A stretch of 64,000 nt of DNA from Amphiplicatus metriothermophilus (GTDB lineage Bacteria > Pseudomonadota > Alphaproteobacteria > Caulobacterales > Parvularculaceae). This document shows positions 18,419-26,782 of the stretch, in pieces (position 1 is the first letter of the stretch; each line of letters opens with the position of its first letter). A program made the translations under genes and the position numbers. The stretch is from NCBI RefSeq assembly GCF_900199215.1, contig NZ_FZQA01000009.1, forward strand, positions 1 to 64,000, given 5' to 3'. The notes beneath the pieces are model-generated. The model did no database searches and was not told the DNA's origin. It saw nothing but the letters and a program-made list of their open reading frames with translations.

Positions 18419-19452
18419 CAGCGGTCTCCGGCGTCGAACGCGCCGACGGTGTCGGACCGATCACGGCTGGTGACGTGGGGACGGCCATCGGTGCGGGTGA
18501 TGCGCACGACCTGTTGCGGGTCTTCGCCGAGCCGGAGTTCGGCGGCGGCGAAGAGGCGATCGACAATGTAATAGCGCCCGCGCACCCGGTAGTTGACGAG
18601 CAGGTTGTCCCCGTCCGGCCCGACGACGAAGAGCGGCGGCGCCTCGCCCTGGTCAAGCCGCGCCGGGAATTGGATATAGACCTTGTGCGTATCGTCGAAG
18701 ACGCGAACCGGCCGCCAGGGCGGACTGTCACCGCTCACGGCATAGCGGAAGCGCAGCTTGTCGATATCGAGGCCCGTATCGACGACTTGGGTAACGGCCT
18801 TTTCCGCCGTTCTGTTGTCCCGGCGAAGCGCCAGAAGCGCGTCATGGGGATACGTCCAGGACGCCGAGGCCATATAGGTCTCGGGCGTGCTCGTAAGCTC
18901 CAGATGATAGGCGCGTCGGTCGGTGATGATGACGAGATTGGTCTTGAGGTCTTCCTTGATGGGTTTGACCAGCACGTGGGCGCGGGCGTTTTCTCCACCG
19001 CCGCTCACCGTGTCGCCGATGACCCAGCGCACCGTATCGCCGGCGGAGACGGAGACGATCTTCTCGCCCTTCTGAAGAGCGATGTCGCTTACCTGGCTCG
19101 GCGCCGTATAGACCTGATAGAGCGCACCCTCCGTATAGGGATAGACCTGAATGGCGTTGATATAGCCATCCGCGCTCGGCTCCATGGCGGCCGCAGCATT
19201 GGCGTCCTCGACCCGCTCTTCCGCCGAACGTGTGTCCGGCGCCGGCGGCTCGCCGCCCTTCGGCGCAGGCTTCAATTGCCCGGGCAATGGCAGCGGCTCG
19301 GGCAGCGTGACGATGCGGACGGGACGTGGCGGCTCGGCGGCGAGCGTCGCCGCATCGAAATCGGCGCTGTCGTAGCTGATCTCGGGCGGAAGCTCCTTGT
19401 GGGCGCAGGCCGCGAGCAAGCCGGAAATGGTGAGGATAGCGATTTTCTTCAT
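18418..19452 (-). CDS. trbG: TrbG, VirB9-like outer-membrane complex protein
   Basis: A 344-residue lipoprotein starting at ATG 19452. The signal peptide has a lipobox (LLAAC at about 12-16). The VirB9/TrbG domain shows YPYTEGALYQVYTAP, GEKIVSVSAGDTVRW, a segment with THVLVKP-like strands and a C-terminal lobe with PVRVFDDTHKVYIQFP. It forms the outer-membrane ring with TrbI. The start overlaps the trbF stop by 4 nt. A longer in-frame extension upstream lacks similarity and is rejected. Confidence 0.95.
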   Translation of the reverse strand: MKKIAILTISGLLAACAHKELPPEISYDSADFDAATLAAEPPRPVRIVTLPEPLPLPGQLKPAPKGGEPPAPDTRSAEERVEDANAAAAMEPSADGYINAIQVYPYTEGALYQVYTAPSQVSDIALQKGEKIVSVSAGDTVRWVIGDTVSGGGENARAHVLVKPIKEDLKTNLVIITDRRAYHLELTSTPETYMASASWTYPHDALLALRRDNRTAEKAVTQVVDTGLDIDKLRFRYAVSGDSPPWRPVRVFDDTHKVYIQFPARLDQGEAPPLFVVGPDGDNLLVNYRVRGRYYIVDRLFAAAELRLGEDPQQVVRITRTDGRPHVTSRDRSDTVGAFDAGDR

Positions 19453-20147
19453 TGGTTGTCTCCGGGGATGTGGTCGCGGCTCCAATTGAGCGCGCGGACG
19501 TAGATGCCGAGCGGGTTCTTCCTCAGCGTCTCTTCGGTGCGCGGGCGCTGGAGGAGAATGGAGAGAACGGCGGTGTAGCGGGTCGTGCCTGCGAGCGATC
19601 CGTTCTCGAATGTTTGTTCGCGCCAACGCACGTCGAAGCTGCCCGCGGACGAGCGCACGACACTCGTCACTTCAACGGTGACGGTGCGCTGGCCGACTTT
19701 TGAGAAGGGATCGTTCTCGCGGGCATATTCGTTGAGGGTGTTCGCGGCCTCGATTGTGGTGAAGTCATAGGCCCTGAGCCAATTCTGGCGCACGACGATC
19801 GGATCGATCGACAGTGAGCGGACATTCTCGATGAAGCGCGCCAGGGTGTAGGCGATCTGGGCGTCGGTCGGCTCATAAGCGGAGATGGCCGGCCCGATGG
19901 CGCGCACCTCGCCGAGTTTATCGACCTCGACCACATAGGGCGTGATCGTGCTGCGGCCCGCCTGCCAGACAACGCCGCCGGAAAGACCGACCGCAAGCGC
20001 CAGACAACCGAAGGCCATGAGCCGCCAGTTCCTAGCCTGAACGCGGGCGGAGCCGATCCGCTCATCCCAGACTTGCGCCGCCTTCTGGTAAGGCGTCACC
20101 GGTTCGGGCGTATTGCCATAGGTGGTGGTCGATCTCTTGAACATCAT
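19449..20147 (-). CDS. trbF: TrbF, VirB8-like assembly factor
   Basis: A 232-residue inner-membrane protein with a cytoplasmic N-terminus (PVTPYQKAAQVWDERIGSARVQARNWR), one transmembrane segment (LMAFGCLALAVGLSGGVVW, about 43-61) and a periplasmic VirB8-like NTF2 fold (TPYVVEVDKLGEVRAIGP, then NEYARENDPFSKVG and the C-terminal NPLGIYVRALNWSRD). It nucleates channel assembly between TrbL and TrbG/TrbI. It overlaps both neighbours by 4 nt. Confidence 0.95.
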   Translation of the reverse strand: MMFKRSTTTYGNTPEPVTPYQKAAQVWDERIGSARVQARNWRLMAFGCLALAVGLSGGVVWQAGRSTITPYVVEVDKLGEVRAIGPAISAYEPTDAQIAYTLARFIENVRSLSIDPIVVRQNWLRAYDFTTIEAANTLNEYARENDPFSKVGQRTVTVEVTSVVRSSAGSFDVRWREQTFENGSLAGTTRYTAVLSILLQRPRTEETLRKNPLGIYVRALNWSRDHIPGDNQ

Positions 20148-21475
20148 TCGTCATCCCTGAGCCGTGGGTTCTCGCCGGATACGGGCCGGTCGCCGTCTCG
20201 GACGGTGTGCGCGGCAACGCTTACGCCCTCGCGCATCCGCTGCTCGCGCCGCAGCCTTTGCGCCCAATCCGGCGCGCCGCTCGCTGCCGCGGTCGCGGCC
20301 GGGATATCGGTTCCGCCGGGAAGTGCGCCGCCGGTGGCGGTGAAGGCGCCGCGCGCGCCATCGGAAAAGGACCGGCGAACGCCGGCGGTCGCCCGGTCAG
20401 CGACGTTGCGGATACCCTGTCCGACCGCGCCGACGCCAGCGCGGGCCATGCCGGCGACGCCGGCCGCGACACCCGCTGGACCTGAGCTACCCGAGGCGCC
20501 GCGCCCGAGGCCATAGGCGGTGCTTGCTCCGCCGGCGACGGAGGCGGCCGCTCTCGTCGCACCGCTCACCCCAACTCCGAGTGCACGGGCTCCACCCATG
20601 GCGAGACCGCCGGCCGCCGCGCCGCCAAGCGCAAGACCTGCGGCGGACCCGACGACGGCGCCGGCGCCGAGTTGCGGCGCGCCGGAGACGAGGCCTGCCG
20701 CGATGCCGGGGCCGAAGATCCCGAGCATGAAGATCGCGAGTGCACCAAGCACGGTCGAAAGCGCCTGCTCGATGGTGATGTCGCCGCCCGAGAACGACGC
20801 CGCAAAAGCGCCGAACAGGGTCGAGCCGATCCCGACGATGACGGCGAGCACCATCAGCTTGATGCCGGCGGCGATCACGTTGCCGAGCACCCGCTCGGCG
20901 AGGAACGCGGTCTTGTTCCACAGCGCGAAGGGCACGAGCACGAAGCCTGCGAGTGTCGTCAGCTTGAATTCGAGAATGGTGATGAAGAGCTGGATCGCGA
21001 GAATGAAAAAAGCCAGGAGCACGATGAGCCAGGCGACCATCAGCACGGCGATCTGCACGAAGTTTTCGAAGAAGGCTATTGGGCCAATGAGGTCGCTGAC
21101 TTCCGCCAGCAAAGGCTGCGCCGCGTCAAAGCCGGTCGCCGCAACGAAGCCGGGGCGCATCAGGTCGGCGGCGCTGATCGGCGCACCGGTGGCGCGCAAG
21201 CCAAGGCCTGCGAACGAGTCGAAGATGACGTTCGCGAGGAATGCGAAATTGTTCAGGATGAAAGCGAAGGCGCCGACATAAAGCACCTTGCGTACTAGCG
21301 CCGGGATAACCGCCTTGTCGTCGGCCAAGGCCCAGAAGAGGCCGGCAAGCGTGATGTCGATCCCGATCAGGATGGTCGTGAGGAAGGCGACGTCCGGCGT
21401 CAGCAAGCCGAAGCCGGAATCGATATAGCTGACGAATGTATCCGTGAACTGATCGATGACGTTGAGGTCGCCCAT
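20144..21475 (-). CDS. trbL: TrbL, VirB6-like polytopic channel protein
   Basis: A 443-residue protein whose first two thirds contain several hydrophobic helices (VAFLTTILIGIDITLAGLFWAL, VAWLIVLLAFFILAIQLFI, LMVLAVIVGIGSTLFGAF, FMLGIFGPGIAAGLV). A Gly/Ala-rich C-terminal tail follows (AAGLALGGAAAGGLAMGGARALG). This layout is typical of P-type TrbL. It forms the inner-membrane pore. There are only 16 nt between trbJ and trbL, so the entry-exclusion gene trbK found at this place in many trb operons is absent. Confidence 0.93.
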   Translation of the reverse strand: MGDLNVIDQFTDTFVSYIDSGFGLLTPDVAFLTTILIGIDITLAGLFWALADDKAVIPALVRKVLYVGAFAFILNNFAFLANVIFDSFAGLGLRATGAPISAADLMRPGFVAATGFDAAQPLLAEVSDLIGPIAFFENFVQIAVLMVAWLIVLLAFFILAIQLFITILEFKLTTLAGFVLVPFALWNKTAFLAERVLGNVIAAGIKLMVLAVIVGIGSTLFGAFAASFSGGDITIEQALSTVLGALAIFMLGIFGPGIAAGLVSGAPQLGAGAVVGSAAGLALGGAAAGGLAMGGARALGVGVSGATRAAASVAGGASTAYGLGRGASGSSGPAGVAAGVAGMARAGVGAVGQGIRNVADRATAGVRRSFSDGARGAFTATGGALPGGTDIPAATAAASGAPDWAQRLRREQRMREGVSVAAHTVRDGDRPVSGENPRLRDDE

Positions 21476-21491
21476 CGCCTGTGCCCCTTAG

Positions 21492-22217
21492 TTAGCGCCG
21501 CGTATAAGCGTCGCCGTCGCCCATGAAACGCACGAAGCGGGCGCGCGCCTGTTCGTGGGCGGCGAGGCTCCGCGCGCGCTCCAGCGCGTCGGCCCGGGCC
21601 GAAGCGGCAAGAAGCGTCTGAAGCTGCATGGTCTGCTTGGCGGCAAGCGCCGTGAGCTGATTGCCCGCTTGTGCTGCCTGAAGATTGCCGACGGCGCCTT
21701 GGCTTTCGGCTACAAGCAAGTCGAGCGTCACCGTGTCGGCGCGGACCTGCCCGACCACTTCGGCCTGAACCTCCAGACTGTGCTTGAAGCCTTCGCGCGC
21801 CAGGGTCCACGCCTCCTGCGCATCGGCGACGATCTGCGAGGTCGAGACGGCCGCCGCATATTGTTCGGGGAAGAGCCGGCGATATTCGCTGTCGATGACC
21901 GAGACCTGATAGGCGATCCCGCGGGCGGTCGTGATGAGACCGTCTACGCGCGCGAGGGAGGTCCGAAGATCGGCCGCTACAGAGGTCGGTAGGGTGGTGA
22001 GATTCTGCGCCTGGTTGAGCAGCATCTGCGCTTCGTTGGCGAGCTGTTGGACCTGATTGTTGATCTGGATAAGCGTGCGCGCCGCAGTCAGGATGTTCTC
22101 GGCGTGGTTGGCCGGGTCGTAGACGACATCGCCAATGCCGAAGATGGCGTGGGCATTCTGGACCGGTCCCAAGGACAAGGCGATGGCGGCGACGGCCGCC
22201 AGGAGCTTACGTTTCAT
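21492..22217 (-). CDS. trbJ: TrbJ, VirB5-like pilus-associated protein
   Basis: A 241-residue secreted protein starting at ATG 22217 behind GGAGG. It has a signal peptide (LLAAVAAIALSLGPVQNAHA) and a helical mature part with the family blocks FGIGDVVYDPANHAENILTA and INNQVQQLANEAQMLLNQAQNL. TrbJ proteins contact the recipient at the pilus tip. The start lies within the last codons of trbE (11-nt overlap). Confidence 0.93.
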   Translation of the reverse strand: MKRKLLAAVAAIALSLGPVQNAHAIFGIGDVVYDPANHAENILTAARTLIQINNQVQQLANEAQMLLNQAQNLTTLPTSVAADLRTSLARVDGLITTARGIAYQVSVIDSEYRRLFPEQYAAAVSTSQIVADAQEAWTLAREGFKHSLEVQAEVVGQVRADTVTLDLLVAESQGAVGNLQAAQAGNQLTALAAKQTMQLQTLLAASARADALERARSLAAHEQARARFVRFMGDGDAYTRR

Positions 22218-24672
22218 GGGTTTCCTCCGTTTCGGGATGGTTCGGGGTTTGGCGGTCGGCCGCGATAAGATCGGCCGCCCAGTCGAGGCCCTTGGCGCGC
22301 AGCCAGGAGTCCGCGAATTCGTCCTCGCCATGGGCGGCGATGAGTTCGTCCATCAGGGCATGATCCTGTTTGGTCGAGGTGGCGGTGAATGCGAGCGCGA
22401 CGGTGCCGAGGCCGAGTTCGAACAGCCGGTTGCCGAGGCGGGACTGGAAGTAGTAGTCGCGCTTCGGCACGGCGCGGGCGACGATGTCGATCTGCCGGTC
22501 ATTGAGGCCGAACGCCTCGTAGACCGCTTTCGCCTGGGGCTCGATCGCCCGGTCGTTGGGCAGGAAGATGCGGCTCGGGCAGCTCTCGATGATTGCCGGC
22601 GCGATGGAACTGCCGGCGATGTCCGACAGGCCTTGCGTCGCGAACACGACCGAGACGTTCTGCTTGCGGAGCGTCTTCAGCCATTCGCGGATACGCGCGG
22701 CGAAGGCCGGGTTGTCGAGGAAAAGCCAGGCCTCGTCGAGAATAAGCAGCGATGGCCGTCCATCGAACTGCGTTTCGAGGCGGTGAAAGAGATAGGTGAG
22801 CACGGGCAGCACCGCGCCCGCCTCGTGCATCAGCTCCTCCATCTCGAAGCATTGGACGGCGCCTAGGATCAGGCGATCATCGTCGGCGTCCAGAAGCCGA
22901 CCATATGGTCCTTCGAGCGTATAGGGCTGGAGCGCCTGTCGAAGCTCGGTACGCTGCAACAGCGTCACCAGCCCCGTCAGCGTGCGTTCCGGTTGGGGCG
23001 CCGCGGCAAGATTGGACAGCGCCGACCACACCGCATCCTTGACCTCCGGTGTCACCGCAACGCCTTCGTGCGCAAGAAGCCCGAGCACCCATTCCTGCGC
23101 GAAGGAACGCTCGCCGGTCAGATCAATTTTGGCCAGTGGCTGGAAGGCGAGCGCGTGCTTGACGCCGTCCTTGGCCGCGCCGAGGTCGAACCAAGCGCCA
23201 CCCATGCCGAGCACGGCGGTGCGCGCCGACCCGCCCTTGTCGAAGATGGTGATCTGTGCGTCCTCGTAACGGCCGAACTGCAGCGCAATCAGCGCCAGCA
23301 GCACCGACTTGCCGGCGCCCGTCGGACCGACGACAAGCGTGTGGCCGACATCGCCGAAATGCGTGACCAGCCGGAACGGCGTCGTGCCGCCCGTCCGGAC
23401 CGTTATGAGCGGCGGGCCGCCCAAATGTTCGTTGCGCGCCGGTCCTGCCCAGGTTGCCGATAGCGGCATCATATGCGCCAAATTCAGTGTGTTGATCAGC
23501 GCGGCCCGCACATTGGCGTAGACATGGCCGGGCAAGGATGAGAGCCAGGCCTCAACCGCGTTGGCGCTCTCCTCGATGGTGGCGAAGCCGCGCCCGTCGA
23601 TCACGCGCTGCGCGGCGCGGACCTTCTCGCGGACCGCATTTGCGTCCTCGTCCCACACGACGAAAGTCGTCGTGACGTAGCCGTATGAGACGAGATCAGC
23701 GCCAAGCTCCTGAAGCGCCGCGTCAGCGTCGGCCGCCTTATTGTCGGCGTCCGTATCGACCAGCGCCGACTGCTCGTTGGTCATCACTTCCTTGATGATG
23801 GCGGAGATCGACTTGCGCTTGGCGAACCACTGCCGGCGATAGCGCTTGATCGCCTTCTCGGCCGCCGCCTTGTCGAGGGGGATGAACCGGGTCATCCAGC
23901 GGTACTCGAAGCCGAGCCCGTTCAAGGCATCGAGCAGCCCCGGCGTTGTCGAACCCGGAAAGCCGAGCACGGTCAGCACGCGAAGATGTGCCTCGCCAAG
24001 CATCGGCGCGAGGCCGCCGGTGAGCGATGTGTCGACGAGAACCGCATCGAGATAGGCCGGCGTCTCGGGAACGGCCACGGAAAGGCGCCGGTTCGAAATG
24101 CAGTTGTGCAGATAGGTCAGTGTCTCTTCGTCATTGAGCTGCGCCACCTCGGGCATGAGCTCACCGAGCAGATCGAGCGCCCGGTTGGTTTTCTGGACGA
24201 ATGCATTGAGATGGTCGCGATAATCGAGGCCACGGCGCTCGCCTTCGCTTTCGATCAAGAGCTGCTCAGCGCGGCCGATATTTTCGGCGGGCGGTAGATA
24301 GGTGAAGGTGAGAACATAGCCGCTCTCGAACAGCGCTCCGGACTCTTCGAATGCCGCGCGACGCTCCTCGTCCACAAGCCGAGACACGGGGTCCGGAAAC
24401 TCTGAATGCGGATAATCTCGGGCGGGATGACGCTCGGCTTCAAAGAACAGCGCCCAGCCGGAGCCGAAGCGGCGCAACACATTGTTGATCCGCGCGCAGA
24501 CGGCGACCAGTTCGGCTTCCGTGGCGCTTTCGAGGTCGGGACCGCGAAAGCGCGCCGAACGCTGAAACCCGCCGTCCTTGTTGAGGATGACGCCGGGCGC
24601 CACAAGGCAGGCCCAGGGAAGATAGTCGGCCAGCAGCGCCGGGCGTTTTCGGTATTCCGCCAGATTCAGCAT
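22207..24672 (-). CDS. trbE: TrbE, VirB4-like transport ATPase
   Basis: An 821-residue ATPase powering pilus assembly and substrate transport. An N-terminal CagE/TrbE domain (LNLAEYRKRPALLADYLPWACLV, conserved start) is followed by a P-loop domain with Walker A VVGPTGAGKSVLL and Walker B LLILDEAWLFLDNP, then FATQGLSDI. The start ATG at 24672 was chosen for the conserved N-terminus; it overlaps trbD by 7 nt. The length is normal for TrbE. Confidence 0.96.
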   Translation of the reverse strand: MLNLAEYRKRPALLADYLPWACLVAPGVILNKDGGFQRSARFRGPDLESATEAELVAVCARINNVLRRFGSGWALFFEAERHPARDYPHSEFPDPVSRLVDEERRAAFEESGALFESGYVLTFTYLPPAENIGRAEQLLIESEGERRGLDYRDHLNAFVQKTNRALDLLGELMPEVAQLNDEETLTYLHNCISNRRLSVAVPETPAYLDAVLVDTSLTGGLAPMLGEAHLRVLTVLGFPGSTTPGLLDALNGLGFEYRWMTRFIPLDKAAAEKAIKRYRRQWFAKRKSISAIIKEVMTNEQSALVDTDADNKAADADAALQELGADLVSYGYVTTTFVVWDEDANAVREKVRAAQRVIDGRGFATIEESANAVEAWLSSLPGHVYANVRAALINTLNLAHMMPLSATWAGPARNEHLGGPPLITVRTGGTTPFRLVTHFGDVGHTLVVGPTGAGKSVLLALIALQFGRYEDAQITIFDKGGSARTAVLGMGGAWFDLGAAKDGVKHALAFQPLAKIDLTGERSFAQEWVLGLLAHEGVAVTPEVKDAVWSALSNLAAAPQPERTLTGLVTLLQRTELRQALQPYTLEGPYGRLLDADDDRLILGAVQCFEMEELMHEAGAVLPVLTYLFHRLETQFDGRPSLLILDEAWLFLDNPAFAARIREWLKTLRKQNVSVVFATQGLSDIAGSSIAPAIIESCPSRIFLPNDRAIEPQAKAVYEAFGLNDRQIDIVARAVPKRDYYFQSRLGNRLFELGLGTVALAFTATSTKQDHALMDELIAAHGEDEFADSWLRAKGLDWAADLIAADRQTPNHPETEETHET

Positions 24673-24923
24673 GAGAGATGCCCCTTGTGGCGGGTATGGC
24701 GGACCAGGACCTGCATGAAGGCTGGGTCCTTGCGCGCGGCGTAGACGGCGACCGCATGGCCGACGATCCAAACGGCAAGTCCCGCGAGCCAAAGCTGAAG
24801 ACCGAGCCCCAAGGCCGCGGCGAGCGTGCCGTTGACGATCGCCACCGTGCGCGGCGCGCCGCCCATCAGGATCGGCTCGGTGAGCGCACGGTGAAGCGGA
24901 ATCTCGAAGCCCTCGACGCTCAT
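24666..24923 (-). CDS. trbD: TrbD, VirB3-like membrane protein
   Basis: An 85-residue protein starting at ATG 24923. The conserved TrbD sequence FEIPLHRALTEPILMGGAPRTVAIVNG is followed by one or two membrane segments (AALGLGLQLWLAGLAVWIVGHAVAV). It assists the TrbE ATPase at the inner membrane. It overlaps trbC by 4 nt and trbE by 7 nt. Confidence 0.92.
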   Translation of the reverse strand: MSVEGFEIPLHRALTEPILMGGAPRTVAIVNGTLAAALGLGLQLWLAGLAVWIVGHAVAVYAARKDPAFMQVLVRHTRHKGHLSC

Positions 24924-25270
24924 GAAATCAGCGCCCCGCCGCCGAAGGAGAAGAAGGAGAGAAAGAAGCTCGTCGCCGCGAAGGCGATGGAAAGGCCGAA
25001 GACAATCTGGATCAGCCGGCGGAAGCCGCCACTCGATTCGCCGAAAGCGAGCGACAGACCGGTGATGACGATGACGATGACGGCAATGATGCGCGCGACC
25101 GGCCCTTCGATGGACTGAAGGATCTGGGTGAGCGGCGCTTCCCACGGCATGCCCGAGCCGGCGGCGTGGGCGGCGTCCGACCAGACGAGCGCGAGCCCGA
25201 CGAGGAGACTGGTGAAGAGAGCCTGCCGGTATGGGAACCTGGAAGAGATATCGGGCGTGAATAAGTTCAT
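24920..25270 (-). CDS. trbC: TrbC, VirB2-like pilin precursor
   Basis: A 116-residue pilin precursor starting at ATG 25270, with GGAG upstream. A long signal region ending near SDAAHAAG is followed by two hydrophobic helices (IIAVIVIVITGLSLAF and QIVFGLSIAFAATSFFLSFF), the standard pilin hairpin. Pilins of this group are trimmed and cyclised by a TraF-type peptidase, and such an enzyme is encoded at 35161-35676. Confidence 0.92.
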   Translation of the reverse strand: MNLFTPDISSRFPYRQALFTSLLVGLALVWSDAAHAAGSGMPWEAPLTQILQSIEGPVARIIAVIVIVITGLSLAFGESSGGFRRLIQIVFGLSIAFAATSFFLSFFSFGGGALIS

Positions 25271-25286
25271 ATGAAGCTCTCCTGGA

Positions 25287-26267
25287 TTAGGCGGTTGGAA
25301 CGAGGTGAACGGGCGTGAGCGGCGACAGACGGTAGTCGCCATTGGCATCGAGGCCTTCGAGCGCAGCGACGGTCTCGACGCGGCGGCCCGACCCGCGCCC
25401 CGTCAGGAAAACGACGATGTCGATCGCCTCGGCGATCAGCCGGCGCGGCACGGTGACGACCGCTTCCTGAATGAGTTGTTCGAGGCGGTAGAGACCGGCA
25501 TGGGCGGAGTTGGCGTGAAGCGTCGTGATCCCACCGGGATGGCCGGTGTTCCACGCTTTCAGCATGTCGAGGGCTTCCGCCCCGCGCACTTCGCCGACGA
25601 TGATCCGGTCGGGGCGCAGGCGCAGTGTCGAGCGCACGAGATCGGCGAGCGAGGCGACGCCTGGTTTCGTCCGTAGACTGACGCTGTCTTCCGCCGCACA
25701 ATGGAGCTCGCGCGTGTCCTCGATGAGGATCACCCTGTCGCCGCTGTCGGCGACCTCAGCAAGGAGCGCGTTGACGAGCGTCGTCTTGCCCGAGCTCGTC
25801 CCGCCGACCACGACGATGTTCTTGCGCGTCTCGACCGCCTCTCGCAGCGCCTTCGCCTGCAGCGGCGTCATGATCCGGGCTTCGACATAATCGGTGAGGC
25901 GATAGAGCACGCGGGCAGGCTTGCGGATGGCGAAGCACGGCGCCGGCGAGACAGGCGGCAGCAGGCCTTCGAAGCGCTCGCCGCTTTCGGGCAGCTCGGC
26001 CGAGACGACAGGACGCTCGCGGTGGCATTCTTGGCCGATATGGCTCGCGACCAGGCGGATGATCCGCTCGGCCTCGGCAGCGCCGATCCGCTTGCCGGCA
26101 TCGATCCGGCCGTCGCCATGACGGTCGATCCAGAGTCGGCCGTCCGGATTGACCATCACTTCGATGACGGCGGGATCGGCCAGCGCTGCCGCGATCGCCG
26201 GTCCCATGGCGGTGCGCAGCATGGTGCGCTGACGATCAAGCGTGCTCGGATGGAAGCGGTCAGTCAT
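25287..26267 (-). CDS. trbB: TrbB, VirB11-like ATPase
   Basis: A 326-residue hexameric ATPase. An N-terminal domain ([21 protein letters not shown]) precedes the P-loop [18 protein letters not shown]. An Asp box follows ([11 protein letters not shown]), then [29 protein letters not shown], the Arg/His-rich VirB11 signature. It switches the channel between pilus building and DNA transfer. The start at ATG 26267 overlaps the upstream stop by 8 nt; a GTG at 26276 is also possible. Confidence 0.95.
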   Translation of the reverse strand: MTDRFHPSTLDRQRTMLRTAMGPAIAAALADPAVIEVMVNPDGRLWIDRHGDGRIDAGKRIGAAEAERIIRLVASHIGQECHRERPVVSAELPESGERFEGLLPPVSPAPCFAIRKPARVLYRLTDYVEARIMTPLQAKALREAVETRKNIVVVGGTSSGKTTLVNALLAEVADSGDRVILIEDTRELHCAAEDSVSLRTKPGVASLADLVRSTLRLRPDRIIVGEVRGAEALDMLKAWNTGHPGGITTLHANSAHAGLYRLEQLIQEAVVTVPRRLIAEAIDIVVFLTGRGSGRRVETVAALEGLDANGDYRLSPLTPVHLVPTA

Positions 26268-26769
26268 AAGCCGCACCCCCGTTGGGCTTCTTTGTGTCGG
26301 CGGCGCCTGCTTCTCGCACGGCGCGCAACGCTTCGACTTCGGCCTCGGTGAAGAAGTCGCTCTCCTTGGCGCTCACTTCTTCGAGCACGTCGCGGATCAT
26401 GTTCTTGCCACCGGCGAGGCGTCGTGCGAGCTGGCCGATGAAATAGTCGAACCGCTCCTTGCCGAGCGCGCGGGCGGCGTCCTGGTCGGCGTTCGGCAAT
26501 GGCGGCGTGACGGTGAGAAAGAAGCGAATAAAGAGCGCCAGCGTTTCGGTCGTGACCGAGAGATTGCGCTCCAGCCGGTCATATTGCCTTGTCATCCGGT
26601 CGAGCCGCCGGATGAGCGCACCGTCGCGCTGATCGTCGAACTCTTTCGAGAAGAAGCCGAGAAGCGCCGCCTCGACCACGGCCGCCTTGGTGACGCCAGG
26701 CCGCTTGGCGGCGATTTCCACTTTGTCGAAAAGCTCGTCTGAGACATGAACGTTGAGGCGGGGTTTCAT
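26260..26769 (-). CDS. Ribbon-helix-helix protein of the tra region
   Basis: A 169-residue protein. Its N-terminus MKPRLNVHVSDELFDKVEIAAKRPGVTKAAVVEAALLGFF is a CopG-like ribbon-helix-helix domain, followed by a helical domain with a hydrophobic stretch (ALFIRFFLTVTPPLP). Such genes lie between traG and trbB in Tn4371-like and rhizobial elements and are annotated as CopG-family or conjugal transfer regulators. It may repress the trb operon or bind near the transfer origin; this is inferred from position. Confidence 0.82.
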   Translation of the reverse strand: MKPRLNVHVSDELFDKVEIAAKRPGVTKAAVVEAALLGFFSKEFDDQRDGALIRRLDRMTRQYDRLERNLSVTTETLALFIRFFLTVTPPLPNADQDAARALGKERFDYFIGQLARRLAGGKNMIRDVLEEVSAKESDFFTEAEVEALRAVREAGAADTKKPNGGAAYD

Positions 26770-26782
26770 GGACGAGCTCCCT

